From Crocodylus rhombifer (taxonomy: Eukaryota > Chordata > Crocodylia > Crocodylidae), in NCBI GenBank assembly GCA_038503035.1, contig JAVSML010024260.1, positions 1,021,953-1,085,952 on the forward strand: a stretch of 64,000 nucleotides of DNA, written 5' to 3'. Below the pieces are notes generated by a model, which saw only the letters and a list, made by a program, of their open reading frames with translations, did no database searches and was not told the origin of the DNA. Made by a program: the position numbers and the translations under genes. Within the stretch, counting starts at the first letter, position 1; each line of letters starts with the position of its first letter. Below are positions 9,776 to 21,700 of this stretch, piece after piece.

Positions 9776-12600
9776 GGTAGTGAGTCTACTAATGTAACAG
9801 AAGAGTTGTTACTGTAATACTTGATGTTTCTAGCATTCTTTTTTCAAGTTAGATACTTTAAAATAATATAAAGTGAAAAATAGCCAGGTCTTCAATCCTG
9901 GAGCAGTATACTAGGCTCCTAAAAGGTTGGATTTGCTTGCTGTGCCATTTGGGATTTAGTATTACAATAATTATTTGCATAAAACACCACATGGCTGTTT
10001 AAACAAAATAAACCTTATGAAAAATGCCCTCAAATCCTTCTAATAATGGATTTTTTTTGCTCTCAGAAAATCTGGGTCTGAAGTGTTGCTATAGAGACAC
10101 AAATATAAGCATGATATGTTTATTTATTTTACAAGTTATTTATTTGTGTATATTTGTCTAAAATTCTCAACATTCATTTACTTATCTCTAAAACTGCATG
10201 GGAAATAATCTTCCCATCGCAAAAATGGTTGTCATCCTGTACTGAGACAAAACAGATTTCTATTTTTGCTTCCGCCTGCCCCCACCCCCCCCCGGAAAAG
10301 CAAGTGTGATCCTAGAATAGACCATACTCTACAGCAGCAGCTTGAACCTAGCTCTCCCACATCCCACAAGGGTGTCCTAACCCCTGGCTTTTAGCCAGTC
10401 TCATTCACTTTCTGGTCAAATTAATGTTTGTTTATACAAAATAGAACATCTTTAACAAGTGAAAGAATTGGGGGTGGGGGGAACAGAGTGATTTTTATAG
10501 CTGCGTGCTTAAGCAACTCACTGTTGGAAATCCCAAGTTCAAGATTGTTTTATCTGATTAGGAGCCAGGACTTTTATGCTGGGCTTCCTACATCCAAAAT
10601 GATTCTCTTAACCACTGGGTCTTTGGGTGGATCTTCCTCTTCTTCTCTTCCCAGCAAAAACAAAAAAGAAAGGAAAAAAGAAAAGAAAAAAAGTTGCATA
10701 AAAATGTTTTATCTCTTCTTATCACTGATATAGCAGTGAACCAGCAAGACAGCTGACAGCATTCTCAAAAATAGTGCAGTTTAGTAGTTTGAACTTTTGC
10801 ACCTTTCTTTGTTTACTGGGATTTGTTGTTTAGAGTGTATTGCAATTGTAATGAGATGTAGTATGAAAATTTATAAAAGCTCTTAGGGATGGGATGTGTC
10901 ATTTTACTATGGGATTATTTAGCGCCTAACAAATTGGGCCCTTACCTAATTGAGATATTTAGGCACTGCCCCTTCTAATTCAAGATGCACAATATTTTTT
11001 TTGCTTTTAATCTTAAATGTTTAGTTGCTTTGGAATACATAGCCAGATTAATTTAATCAACAGTACTGGAAAATGTCTTTAGAATGCATTTTTAACACTT
11101 CTTCTTAAACTTGAAACCCAGAGAAACCACAAAACCACAATTTTTTCCACCCTTCTGAGGAATTCAATTTGCATATATGGTTGTGTCAACACATTGCTTA
11201 ATCTTTGGCAGCTAAAGTTCTTCTGCAAGCAGTGAAAATATTATCTACAGAAAAATAGGAATAATTGGTAGTCTCGTTATCTTGTATTTCTAGAAAGTAT
11301 TGCCCATTGAGACCGAATGTTATTTTGATAAGTTTTTATAATATATTCTAATGTTTCTTTTCACTCCATCTTTCCGGTTTTCACAAAAAACACCATAATG
11401 AAATCACATTTCATTTTGGTTTTGTAGGAAAAAAACAGTTTTAAATTCCAGTAAATAAAAATTTACTAACTTTAATGTCAAACTGTCTAACTTATTAAGT
11501 ACTTACAATATGCAATTGTCCTGAAAATATGGTAGGCACAGGAGTACTAAAAAATTAATGGGAACATTTCAGTTTTGTGATCACATATTTAATTATTAAA
11601 TACTTTTGCCTATCTTACAAATAAAGTACTAAAAATGAAATGCCTGGAAAGATCTGATCTATATTTCACTATACTGCTTGTCCAAGTGCAAAAAGCTACA
11701 AAATAATATAGCTTTCACTTTTCTCTTTAGTGATATTCTTGACAATATAATTTTTCGGTTGACATGCTATAGGGTTGAGTGGTTTGAGAGTTGCACAGAA
11801 ATCTTATTTTGTCTAATCTGTTTCTATTTAAACTAAAAATAAAGAAAAATGCATTGATTTATCTTAATTTTTATAAAATACAAACAATATAATAACATTT
11901 CAAACATAAAATACGTATTTAATTTTAATGTTAATCTAAATTGTAGCTACAGATACTATGTAATTTGTCTACCAGTGGGCTAGCTACTAATATAGCATTT
12001 CCAGGACAATAAGAAGATACAATGAAACAAAACCTAACTGTACAATATCAACAAATGCTTAATGTTGAATAGACTCAAGAATATATCTCAGAGAAAGTAA
12101 TGCACCTTATCTGTGTTGTTTAGAACTGAAATAAACAAAACACTGAGTAAATACAGTATAAGGAATAATCTTGTATAAGGACAGACTTGATGACTAGGGA
12201 CAGTGTATTGGTTTTCCTTACATGGATTTTTTTTAGAGGTATTTTAATAGTTGATATTCATGTCCAAATATTGTTGGAGACATGCCATTTTAAACAAGTT
12301 TTAGTATTATCACTCAAAAATCTGTAGTTAGGTACCACAAATAACATAATAATTCAAGTATTTATTAACCAGCAGGTTACTTATAATTTCAAGCTTATTC
12401 TGCAAATATAAAAGGGAGAAAGTTTTGTATTTCTTGAATGAAAGTTGCAATTCTTATGAAGTTATTAGGCTTCAGAAGAGAAGGTTCATCAAGAAAAATG
12501 TGAATTATAAGACTTTCTATGAAATCATGAGAGATGGCACAGCTGCATTATTTTTCTCTGAAGTTACATTCCTCTTCTTGTATCTCACTGACCCTTAGTT
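9776..12600. other. Long AT-rich, repeat-poor part of intron 2
   Basis: No gene, hAT or CR1 recognised in nearly 3 kb. It contains an AAGAAAGGAAAAAAGAAAAG purine run near 10660-10690 and a C/G run near 10275-10295. A segment at 10300-10420 with CTAGCTCTCCCACATCCC and GTGTCCTAACCCCTGG resembles an interspersed repeat I cannot name. Confidence 0.6.
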
Positions 12601-13639
12601 TTTGTAATGAAGCTATCTATGGCTCTCCCTGTGCCATGCTATAGCCTTGGGCTCCCCAGTGTGGGGGAGGGGGTCAAGGCAGGGAGGAGTCTGTGACTAC
12701 ACTTAAATCATGTGGCAGGGACTACAGCAGAAGGCGACTTCTGCCTATGTTGTGTCAGAGTTGGGTAGCAGGGGATCTGCCAGAGAGGGGGCTTTTGCCA
12801 CACTGCGTTGCGCTACAGGTAAGCAGCAGGGAGAAGTAGAGGTGGTGGCTGGGTCCCATTGTCCACCTGCCTATGGCCTCCTGCCAGAAAATGCTTCCAA
12901 CCCCTGTGTTTAGGCTTTTGTGCATTCAGGGGCAGCAGTAACACTCCTGGCTATTCCTTATTATTGTACGAGGTTAAAGGCTGTCTTAAAATGTTCCAAC
13001 CATCATTTTTTGCACTATGATAATTTCCCCCCTCCCCATTCCACTGGCACAGACCTGAGCCCAGGTCTGCCTGCTGCTCCCCCTCCCCCATTGCTGCTGC
13101 AGCATTTCCCCACTTGATGCTCCAGCAGCAGGGGCATGGCCAGCTCTGGCTCTAGCCTGAAGTGGGAAGGGGTTTAATGCCCCCCTCCCTGTCCCACCAG
13201 CATAGACTCAAGCCAGAGTTTTCCTGGTGCACCCCACTCACTGTTGCAGTGCCAGGGGTCGGGGCATGGTCAGACACTAGCCAGTATGCCCCCCTGAGGC
13301 AGAGAGGACAGGGAAGGGGGTTATTCCCCTTCCCCCTGCCTCCAAAGAGCCACAGCTGGAGTCTGGCAGCTCTGGTTGCCACTGCCTATTGCTCCCTGTG
13401 CAGGACAAGTGATGGAAAAGCTCCCTCCCTGCCCCTTCCACAAGACACCGGAAGGATGGGCGAAATAACCCCCCTCCCTGCCCCTCACCTAAGGGGGCCA
13501 TGCCGGCTGGCCTCTGACCATGCCCCTGCTGTTGGAATGGCGAGGGGGCAGGAACCACAATGGGGGCAGCAGCCCCTGTCAGTTTCCCAGGAGTACAAAC
13601 CGCAAGCCCAAGCAGAGAACACAGCCCAACCCGGGCTGC
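12601..13639. repeat. GC-rich block, probable transposon interior
   Basis: Abrupt rise in GC inside AT-rich intron. Long frames exist on both strands over the same bases (for example 13162-13722 on + and 13277-13558 on -) and are proline/glycine-rich, typical of composition rather than coding. It runs directly into the MITE at 13640. Confidence 0.5.
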
Positions 13640-13885
13640 CGAACATGCTGGGATGCTGTGGGACTCTAGTTTATCTTAAACCAGGAAGGGGTCTGGCACA
13701 GACATTGCATAAACCAGCTTGAGCCAAATCAGTTAAGTCTGGTACTACATTCAACTAGGTTTATCTCAACCTGGTTTCAGCCATTTTGAAATGAGATTAT
13801 GTGCACTGAACTTATGTTCTGTTACAGGTTTAAATCAGTTTCCACTCACTTAACCCTGTTCATGTGTAACTTCTGTCCCTAGTCA
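13640..13885 (+). repeat. MITE with GTTTAAACC-rich ends (copy 2 of 3)
   Basis: Aligned with 1-235: shared GGATGCT, AACCAGGAAGGGGT, ACATTGCATAAACC, TTTATCTCAA and CTGTTACAGGTTTAAA. It ends TCTGTCCCTAG, the reverse of TAGGGACAGA. Confidence 0.75.
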
Positions 13886-14316
13886 GCAATTTTCTCTTTG
13901 TGCTAGCATTCTTTACCAAGTAGTGTTCCACTTCATGTGTGTACTTTGGTACCTGCACTCTCCTGCACGTGCGCTCTTCACAGTGAAAATTATCTGATTT
14001 TAGATCCATTAATGTCAAAGTTCTTCTGAATGCTTTGGCACTAGCACTCAAAATCTACCCCAGTGCTCTGGTACTCTAGCACAGTTTTCAGCATTAACCC
14101 TTTTGTCTTCTGAGCATCTACTTTCTTTGGTACTCTGGCCTTGCCTTTCTTTTGTTTGTAGGGAGAAAGAAGTATACTGAATGACTTTATGTACTGTGAG
14201 TGCAGTAAAATGTGTTCAGAGAAGATGATGTTTGGTTGTATTGTCTTTCCTTCAAGACTAACACAAAATGCTGGGGTGCCAGATTGATTTTGTAAGTGTT
14301 ACTTCAGAGGCTGTGA
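13886..14316. other. Intron 2, no gene seen
   Basis: Contains scattered GGTACTCTGG/GGTACCTGC words (13950-14150) that may be remnants of an old repeat. No gene. Confidence 0.5.
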
Positions 14317-14660
14317 TAGGATCATAGGAAAGTAGGCTGGAAGGGACCTCACAAGGTCAGATAGTCTGACTTCCTGCCCAAAGCAGAATCATCCTTGACT
14401 CAACCAACCATCCTAGCCAAGTGTCTGCCAAACCGGCTTGTGAAAATTTACAAGGATGGAGATTGTGACTTCCCTAGGTAGCCCGTTACAACACTTGACA
14501 GAGCATTGCAGCATAAGGACATTGCTTCTAGTCCTGTCCTTTATGGCCAAGAGAAAAGCCCACCTCCATCCTCTTTGATACATGGAATAGTTTTTCAAGG
14601 ACATGATGGAGACTTCTCTAAAGGCTGGTACCAAGCTAACCTGCATTGTTTTTAAAAGTA
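14317..14660 (-). mobile_element. CR1 LINE 3' fragment (minus strand)
   Basis: Begins with the CR1 3' end ATCATAGGAAAGTAGGCTGG followed by GGGACCTCACAAGGTCA and CTTCCTGCCCAAAGCAG. It continues through the 3' part to about 14660, truncated. On the minus strand the coding tail is too damaged to read far. Confidence 0.85.
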
Positions 14661-14842
14661 ACCCCCCTAGAGAAAAAACAATGGACACTAAAAAATTATT
14701 AAACAACAAGGCACACGGCTTTTATGACCCTTTAATCATAAATCCTTTTCGTTTTTGGGAAGTTCTGTAGTTGCATCGCTCAAATGCCTTATGGCTGCAT
14801 ACAGTCAAAAAAAAAAAAAGCGGGGGGCGGGAAAGATGCTTT

Positions 14843-15023
14843 ACCAGAAGAAGCAGTGTGTTTATTAGACCTGGTTCTGCAACATCTGTATTGATCAGGT
14901 GCTTCACTGGGGCTTCATCTAAAAGTGATTCAATCAGCTATTAGATAAAAGCCCCACTAAAGCGCCTGATCTATACAGATATGGGCCAAGCCTGGTCCAG
15001 CTAACACTCTGCCTCTTCTAGGC
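14843..15023. mobile_element. Foldback (palindromic) MITE, copy A
   Basis: The arm 14884-14922 (ATCTGTATTGATCAGG...) pairs with 14941-14980 (...CCTGATCTATACAGAT). Pairing extends outward through AGAAGAAGCAG and CTGCCTCTTCT. The loop AGTGATTCAATCAGC is shared, reversed, with the copy at 57136-57335, so both are members of one family. Confidence 0.88.
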
Positions 15024-17540
15024 TTGTGCTGGGCCTGACACAGGATCTCACCAAGTTTAAAGTAAAGTGCCATTTTAGGGGGCTTTTTAACATCTGTAAG
15101 CAGTCTGTTTTCACTCTCTAAACCAAAGGATTCAGGAAGCATTGAATGTGTGATGTGAGGATGGCCCCACGTCTGAAAGCATTCATTATGACATCTGAAG
15201 CAGAGCCTCATTTCTGAGTTTAAATCAGGCAGTGAGAGAAGGTTAGTAGTGTTTCAGTCAACAGCTGGACTCTCAACTAGCGTGAGTAGTTTCTCGGAGA
15301 TTTTGACATTTTCTTGGAGGCATGTGTTGATACAGAAAGATGAGCGGAAGTGATGATTTTTAGATAACAATGAATACAACTACATGTCCAACTTATTTTC
15401 AGTCCTCTGAAGTCATGAAGGTTGCAAAATTAACTTTTGTGTCTCTTGCCTTGTGTTAAAAGTTGTTGCACTATTTACAGTGAGACATGCTTTCTTAGAA
15501 TGAATACAGTCGATACCAAGCAACAAGTGATTTCTTGACATCAGTACACCAACTCTGTTGAGAAACCAGCCTTCCCCCTTATTCCCTGAAACTGCAGACA
15601 GTTCCCACTGTGACTCTTGGAGAAATGTGCAAATGCGGGAGATTGGGAGCTACTGTTGGGACTGAAGACTGGGAGCTGAACTTTAATACGAATTTACACT
15701 TAGTACAATCAAGGAACACCAACATCCATGTACTTTAGTCCAGCTGATGAAGATATGGAGGATCCTCTACATTACTACCTTGGCTTTAAAGGGGATTTCA
15801 GAACAGTATAACCTCCTGAATATGCTGTTAGTTAACACCAGATTTTAGAGGTGGCCAGGGCTATTGGAAAAGTAGGCTGCAAGTATCATGCTCTATCCTG
15901 GAATTCTGAGCTTTTGTTCTAGGATCATTTGATTGGTGGCTGCATCCTGTTGTCCAGGGCTTTTGGAAAAGTCCTCCGTTTGGTTAATATTCTTCTCCAG
16001 TTAAAACACCAGAACCTTTTAAAAATAACAGAATTAAAAAAAAAAAAGACAACCCCACGAACAACAAAATTCACCCTGTTGGAAATCTGTCCTGGTACCC
16101 TATTTATTACTCTTCCATGCAAGAGAAGCAATAGTGACATCTTCTGTTCTGGACACAAATGACCATAGGCCTTGGGGATTCCACAAAAAGATTTGGATTT
16201 GCAAGCTCTAGGGCTTCTCTCACCAAAGATAATTTTTTGCAGGGAAGCAGATGAAGGCTTTTAACTGAGCTGGGAGGAAAAAACAAGAAGCACAGCCTTT
16301 TTTGATGACTGTATCTTACCCTTTGTCCCTCCTTAAAGGCAGGGAAGTGACAGGCTGCAGTTTGTCAGCCAGCTTTTATGTTGTTGAAGTTGAATAGCCT
16401 AATAAACAAGCCAAGAATGGAGTTGACCTATCACAGCTCTGTTTGTATATAGAGATGTTTTTGCACTAAGTCTGCAGATTGATGGTGAAGAGAAAACAGA
16501 GTACAAAAAGTAGCTTTGTAGTTTCCCTGCTAAGTTTAAAATTGGAAGGCACACAGTTCTGTAGCTGTTCTTTACTTACTATTTTAAGCATGCCCTGATT
16601 TATTTTCTTTGTAGGTCTTAGAACTACCAAAATAGATCTAATTATCTCTATAATGCTATGTTCCCTTCCCCCTTCCCTTTTTCCCCCACCCTTCTTTTTA
16701 GTAAAGGAAGCCACCAAGATTAGGGAGATAATTGAACAACTATTAATAGCAATGGGAAACTGGAATTTTGTGCATGTGTGGAGACTGTTGCTGTTGTAAT
16801 TGGCATGTTTCCATTTCTACAACCTCTTTGCAGTCAGTTACAGTGTAGATGAGGAAATATACAGGCAAACGTTTTTCCATCGATGACTTTGGGATGGTGG
16901 ATTGATTATAGCATAGTTCATATAATTACTTCTGTTTTATGGTTACTGTAAGGAAATGATATACATTAAGAACATAATGAGATGTGTTGAATAGTCTGAA
17001 ACTTTGTCAGACTTGACTGAAAATGTTTTGCATGCCACAGTAAAATAAGTTAAGGTTTTGTTTTGGATACCATGTTTCTTTGGGAATTTCATCTGATATT
17101 TGATTTCCTGTTTGTCTGGCCTGTATAGTCTGAAGCACTGACTTAAGTGAAAAACTTGTTTGCAATAGCCAGTAATTAGGTAGCAAAGTGACTAGCTCTT
17201 TATTCAAGTAGAAGATAAAAACTTTCTTCTGTATTTTGAAATTAATGTTAATTACTTATGAAGTCATATTATACATGATGTTTCCTTTGTGGTTGCTTTA
17301 GCTATATTTTTTCTCCTTTCTACTTATTATATAGTTCCTTTAAAGGTTGTGGTTATGATGGGTATCCTGGTAAAGTTAAGATCTATATCTGTGTATGTTC
17401 CATTAACTGATTATATTTTGCTTTTAACATTAAAATAATCTTTCTGGTAAAGTTGTATGAATTCTCCTGATTCTGATTACCAGAACTTCCCTTCTAATCC
17501 TTTTTGGATTGTGAATCACAGTTCATACACTATTATGCAT
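15024..17540. other. Intron 2, no gene supported
   Basis: Mixed-composition intron. At 15731-15814 a 27-codon frame starting MYFSPADEDMEDPLHYYLGF is gene-like in composition but isolated, with a stop just upstream. It may be a fossil of an element I cannot name. A-run near 16036-16047. Confidence 0.5.
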
Positions 17541-17542
17541 AT

Positions 17543-18240
17543 TGTATTTACTCAAATCAAAGATGAAATATTTTTCCCTATTCAATGTGGGGAGGTAGGA
17601 GAGATGGAAGCCTTGGATTCAAGTATGACTTGAAGTATGAGGGACAGGCGGCTGCTGCAGGTCCAACTCTGTCCCCTGCTTGGGGTTAACACTTGCTTTC
17701 CTCACTTCCATCCATACCCTCAAGCTCCAGCCTGGGCCCGTACTCTCTCTAGCCCCTGCCTGGCCTCTGCCTGTCCACCGAGCAGTGACAGTGGCGGCTC
17801 TGGCCCCAACCTGGGGCTAGGGCCAGGGCTGCTGCAACTGTGAGTGACCATATGATCTGTTCCCTGGGCTTAAATGGAACTGGAGCTAGAGCCAGAGCCC
17901 AGACAGAGGGTAAATGGCAGGTGGGGAAATAGGTGACAGAGTGGGGGGAAGGTAGAAAAGTAGGTGTTAGAGTGTGCAGGTACCATGGGAGGAGGCAGGT
18001 GCCAGAAAGCATAGACATTTTCAGGGGGGAGGTACCATAGTGGTGGGAAATGGTGGTGGTGAAAGTCAAGGGGCAGGAGTCAAACCATTTGACTTCCTTG
18101 CTACCTGTCCTCCTGTTTCTGCTTGCACTGCTGCAGCTGTTGAGGGGATGTGTTTAAGACAACCCTCCAATAACCCAGTTGATTGCATCACTGCTGTGAG
18201 TAACAGTAATCTGTGCCTACTACAAAAGTAATGAGTTACC
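17543..18240 (+). mobile_element. GC-rich repeat family, copy 1 (inverted partner at 49310-49995)
   Basis: The end TTACTCAAATCAAAGATGAA with AATATTTTT, then GTGGGGAGG and CCTTGGATTCAAGTA, is matched in reverse complement at 49900-50000 (TTACTCAAATTCAAGACAAA, AATATTTTTT, CTTGGAATCAAATACAAGTA). A GC-rich interior follows in both. The far end is not resolved. Confidence 0.6.
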
Positions 18241-18404
18241 TCCTTGAACTTTTTGTTCTAGATGCGATTGGTTGGCTTTAATAATTACAGTGATGGTTTA
18301 AATCAATATTGTAGATAACTTTTAAAATGACATAAGTGTGAGCCTAGTCTAATAGATATTTTGTTAATGCTTTAACTGCTGTGATAAGAGTTCAGTGATA
18401 ATGA
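18241..18404. other. Short intron spacer
   Basis: Unremarkable sequence between two repeats. Confidence 0.5.
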
Positions 18405-19110
18405 CATCAGGATTCAAACAAAGCTGCTACTATATAAGGCTGCAATAATCCCAACTCTTCTCTATGATTGTGAATGTTGGGTGACCTAAACAGACCACCT
18501 GAAAAGTCTGGAACACCATAACTGGCACTCCCTCTGGAAAGTGGTTGCACAAATATCAGTGGGAGGATCATTGCACAAATATCAGTGTCCCCACTGACAC
18601 CAACACCACCAGTATGGAAGCATTGATTACTTAACATCAGCTGCGGTGGGCAGGGCACTGTGTGTGTGTCTGATGTACGTTTACCTGCTATACTTCCAAC
18701 TCAGCCAAGTACAAAGGGCATGCGGGGGCCAGAGGAAACGCTTCAAGGACACCTTCAAGGCAAACATTAAGAAATGTGGCATTGGCACCCCAAGTTGGGA
18801 AAAACTAGAATGGGAGAGGGTTGCATGGCAACACCTTGTGAGAGAAGGTACAACTTACTTTGAGGAAATCTGTCTTGCCCTAAAGGCAGAAAAACAACAG
18901 AAACAGAAGAAAAGGAAACAAGACTGAGAAATCCATGGTCCGATTTTCCCTTTAACCATCACCTGTGGTGTTTGCTAGAGAGTGTCTGGCTCTCGGATCG
19001 GCCTTCTTAGCCATCAACAGACTCATTTACAACCCTTTACTTGATCTGTGGGAGGAATCATTCTCGATCATGAGAGATCGCTGACTATGAGAGTTCATAA
19101 TAATTATGCC
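18405..19110 (+). mobile_element. Non-LTR retrotransposon relic (ORF2 C-terminus and 3' part)
   Basis: At about 18710-18925 the + strand reads GGQRKRFKDTFKANIKKCGI, then SWEKLEWERVAWQHLVREG and LALKAEKQQKQKKRKQD. This is the C-terminal text after the reverse transcriptase of a common vertebrate non-LTR family. Upstream, damaged pieces of the preceding part (AMITQHQLRW-type region near 18620-18650) are visible in shifted frames. The clade (not CR1) is not settled. Confidence 0.7.
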
Positions 19111-20555
19111 TTAGTGATGACCTCTGTTTTGCTTTTACTTTTTTATATTTATAATTTTTAATAAAGTTTCATAAACATATACTTTTTTTTTCAATAGGCA
19201 ACTTGGGTTTCTGCTATTAGGAGCTTAAATGAATGAGCTGATCCACCTTGAACCCAGAGATACCTTCCTGAGTTAAACCTTGGATTCTCAATGTATTTGC
19301 TTTGTAAATATGCCAGGAGTGTTTAATATTACTTCTGATGGAACGTTGTATTAAATGTCTCATTGCGTCTGTAATCCTGCACTACTTAATGAAAACACCA
19401 TTAGTTCAGTTTAATGATAATGTGATGTGGCTTAGAAAAAGCAGAATTTATGTAATAAAGTGATAGCTTTCTAAAGCAGTATACTACAGCAATATCACAA
19501 AAAGCAAACTGGTATAAACCTATATAGCTCACAAATCCTGTTTTGAGGGGCAGTTCTGATTGGGCAGACTTCTTGTCAGCTGGAGAGAGTTGCTTGGTCA
19601 TATCTTATTTCCAATTGCTTTAGCAGATGGTCCATCTCCTTATTGCAAAGAAAGAATTATAGGTCTCCATGAGAATCAGGAAATATGAGCAGTAAGCATA
19701 GATATTTGTTTTTTCACAAGGAGAAGAGAAGAGGGAACAGGAGCTGCCAGTGGTAGAGAAATGTCCAAGAATGAAGAAACCCAAGGAAAAGGGAAGTGGG
19801 GAGAAGGGACCCAAGCAACAAGAACGGTCGTGCAGGGAACAAAAATGACTCCCTGACTGAGCATCCATGAAGTGTCTGCAAGCAGATAATGGGAGCATAA
19901 GAAAGAGATGTGAGCAGTGAGAGAAGTAAAAGTAGAAATAGAAGTGGTTTAGTTCGGTCATCTAAGTACCTTCACTTAGTTGTTGCAAGGTCTAAAATTG
20001 GATGACTTTCCCCAGAAGGGTAAACAGGGTTAGACTCCTAGAATCCCTGTGCAATTTAACAAGGGGAAGTAGGCACTTTGAAAAGATAATTCAGGGAACT
20101 TGGAGAAAATTAGGGAACAAGGTAAAAAGGGGAGGGGAGGGGTGAGAGGGGGAAGATGTGTAAAAAAGCTCAAGGGTAGGCCAGATTGCGAGAATTCTAG
20201 GGAAATGGGCACAGTAGGGAAAAGCTTAGTGCTTGACAGGAAAAATGAACAAATGGGTATATAAATGAGGTGATGGGTATTCATTGGACATTCTTATACT
20301 TTTTTACAAATAGTATAACAGTCTAACTTCTCCAGTATCAAAGCCTTTACAAGCATGAGTAGGAGAGAAATAAGGACATCCATTAAACCCCAGAAATACA
20401 GCTGAGACCACCTGAAACTTGGCAGGTTGCATGGAACTGGAAGAGATACTTTTTGCTGTTGTTGTTCATCATCTTTGTAAACTTTCTTCATCTAAACGAT
20501 ACCTGTAGTTGAATATCTTTAGTAATCACAGGAAGTATTTTTGTAGCATCTTGGC
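19111..20555. other. Intron 2 with purine-rich stretch, no gene seen
   Basis: From about 19690 to 20260 the + strand is rich in A and G (GAAGAGGGAACAGGAG, GGGGAGGGGAGGGG), giving Ser/Pro/Leu-rich frames on the minus strand that I do not regard as genes. Confidence 0.6.
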
Positions 20556-20744
20556 TAGGGACGGACATTACACACAAACTGGTTTAAGTGATCAGAAACT
20601 AGTTTAAACCTGTAATAGAACAGACGTTCAGTGGACATAAACCAGTTTCAAAATGACCGAAACTAGTTTGAGATAAACCTGGTTGTATGTAGTATCAGAC
20701 TTAACTGATTGAGCTCAAACCAGTTTATGCAATGTCTGTCCCTG
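20556..20744 (-). mobile_element. MITE with GTTTAAACC-rich ends (copy 3, short, inverted)
   Basis: Termini TAGGGACGGACATTACAC and, inverted, CAGGGACAGACATTGCATAA. The inside includes AACCTGTAATAGAACAG and GAGATAAACCTGG, the reverse complement of copies 1 and 2. No convincing target duplication, so the exact ends are uncertain by a base or two. Confidence 0.8.
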
Positions 20745-21299
20745 ACTGCAAAGTGGAAGTAGTAGTCTACATGGAAGAAACCAAATATTCGGAGTAGAAT
20801 TTTTTTTCTAATTCATTTACTAGGTAGAAATATTGCTTTATGTTTGAGATAAATTAGAGCTTTCATTTATACTAGTAAGAAAAAGGGAGAAAAATACCCA
20901 AAAGTGAGAGGCCAAGCCAATATAGTTGCATTTAAAATCAGTTTTTGTACTATGAAGCATAGCATCAACAGTGTCTTTTCTGAAAAGATAAAAAGTGTTC
21001 AAGTTTTTACTTTTAAATAACTGCTGTAGATCTAATCCTATTTGCTAACTATGAAAGGAAGCCTATCACTGAAGGGTTTTGCTTAACACTGACAAGACTT
21101 ATGGCCAGATACAGACAATGTACTATAGGGGTACAGACGGTAGTGACAGTTTTTGCCTGTTCTACCTCCAGAAAGTAGTTTACAGCTGTGACCAAACAAA
21201 AGTACATGGCTGCAGACTGTTTTTAAAGGGCGTGATCCTGTAAACAGCTGAACCCTCATTGCATGAGTCTTCAGATAAATGTGCTTCAAAACAGGGTGC
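20745..21299. other. Intron 2, no gene seen
   Basis: AT-rich intron sequence without recognised elements. Confidence 0.6.
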
Positions 21300-21700
21300 A
21301 TTCTGTAATTTGGGCCTGCAGAGCTCCCAGCCTGTAGCTGTTTTCAGAATGAGGGGGGCGGGGGGGAAGTGAGCGGGGGGAGTTTGGTCTGGGTTTTTTT
21401 CAGCTGGCACTGGAAGGTGAAGTAGGTGGGTTGGAGCCCCCCTGAGGTGGGGGGGGGGACCTCCAATCCACCCACCCCATCCTCCAGTGCCAGCTGGGGA
21501 ATCCCAAGAATGAGCTTCCTCCACTCCCTTTCCCCCCCTCCCATTCTGAAAACAGTGTCTGGCCTGGGAGGGGGGAGTGGCATTGCTGTGGAGACTGGGC
21601 TGCAGGCTCCTAGCAAGTGTGTGAAATCCCCAACTCCCAGACCCAACAGCGAACTTCTGTTGGGACCGGAGGATCATTGCAACTCCTAACGCTTCCTCTG
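21300..21700. repeat. GC-rich island, partly self-complementary
   Basis: TTTCAGAATGAGGGGGGCGG (about 21341) and CCCCCTCCCATTCTGAAA (about 21533) are inverted relative to each other, as are CAGCTGGCACTGGA and TCCAGTGCCAGCTG (21400 and 21482). Thus it is an imperfect palindrome of about 220 bp around 21335-21555, probably element-derived. It is open on several frames because of the symmetry and base composition. Confidence 0.7.

Noticed and set aside
10540..10625. tRNA-like SINE head (GTTCAAGATTG)
   Set aside because: Only a B-box-like word is present; no convincing A box or tail was found.
13162..13722. 186-codon + frame, Pro/Gln-rich
   Set aside because: Runs into a MITE, overlaps open frames on the other strand and has low-complexity composition.
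18646..18927. Stand-alone 93-codon gene
   Set aside because: The text from GGQRKRFKDT onward is the C-terminus of a non-LTR retrotransposon protein, and its upstream part is frameshifted.
19620..20284. Minus-strand Ser/Pro/Leu-rich proteins
   Set aside because: They come from a purine-rich + strand; the frames are low complexity with no domain.
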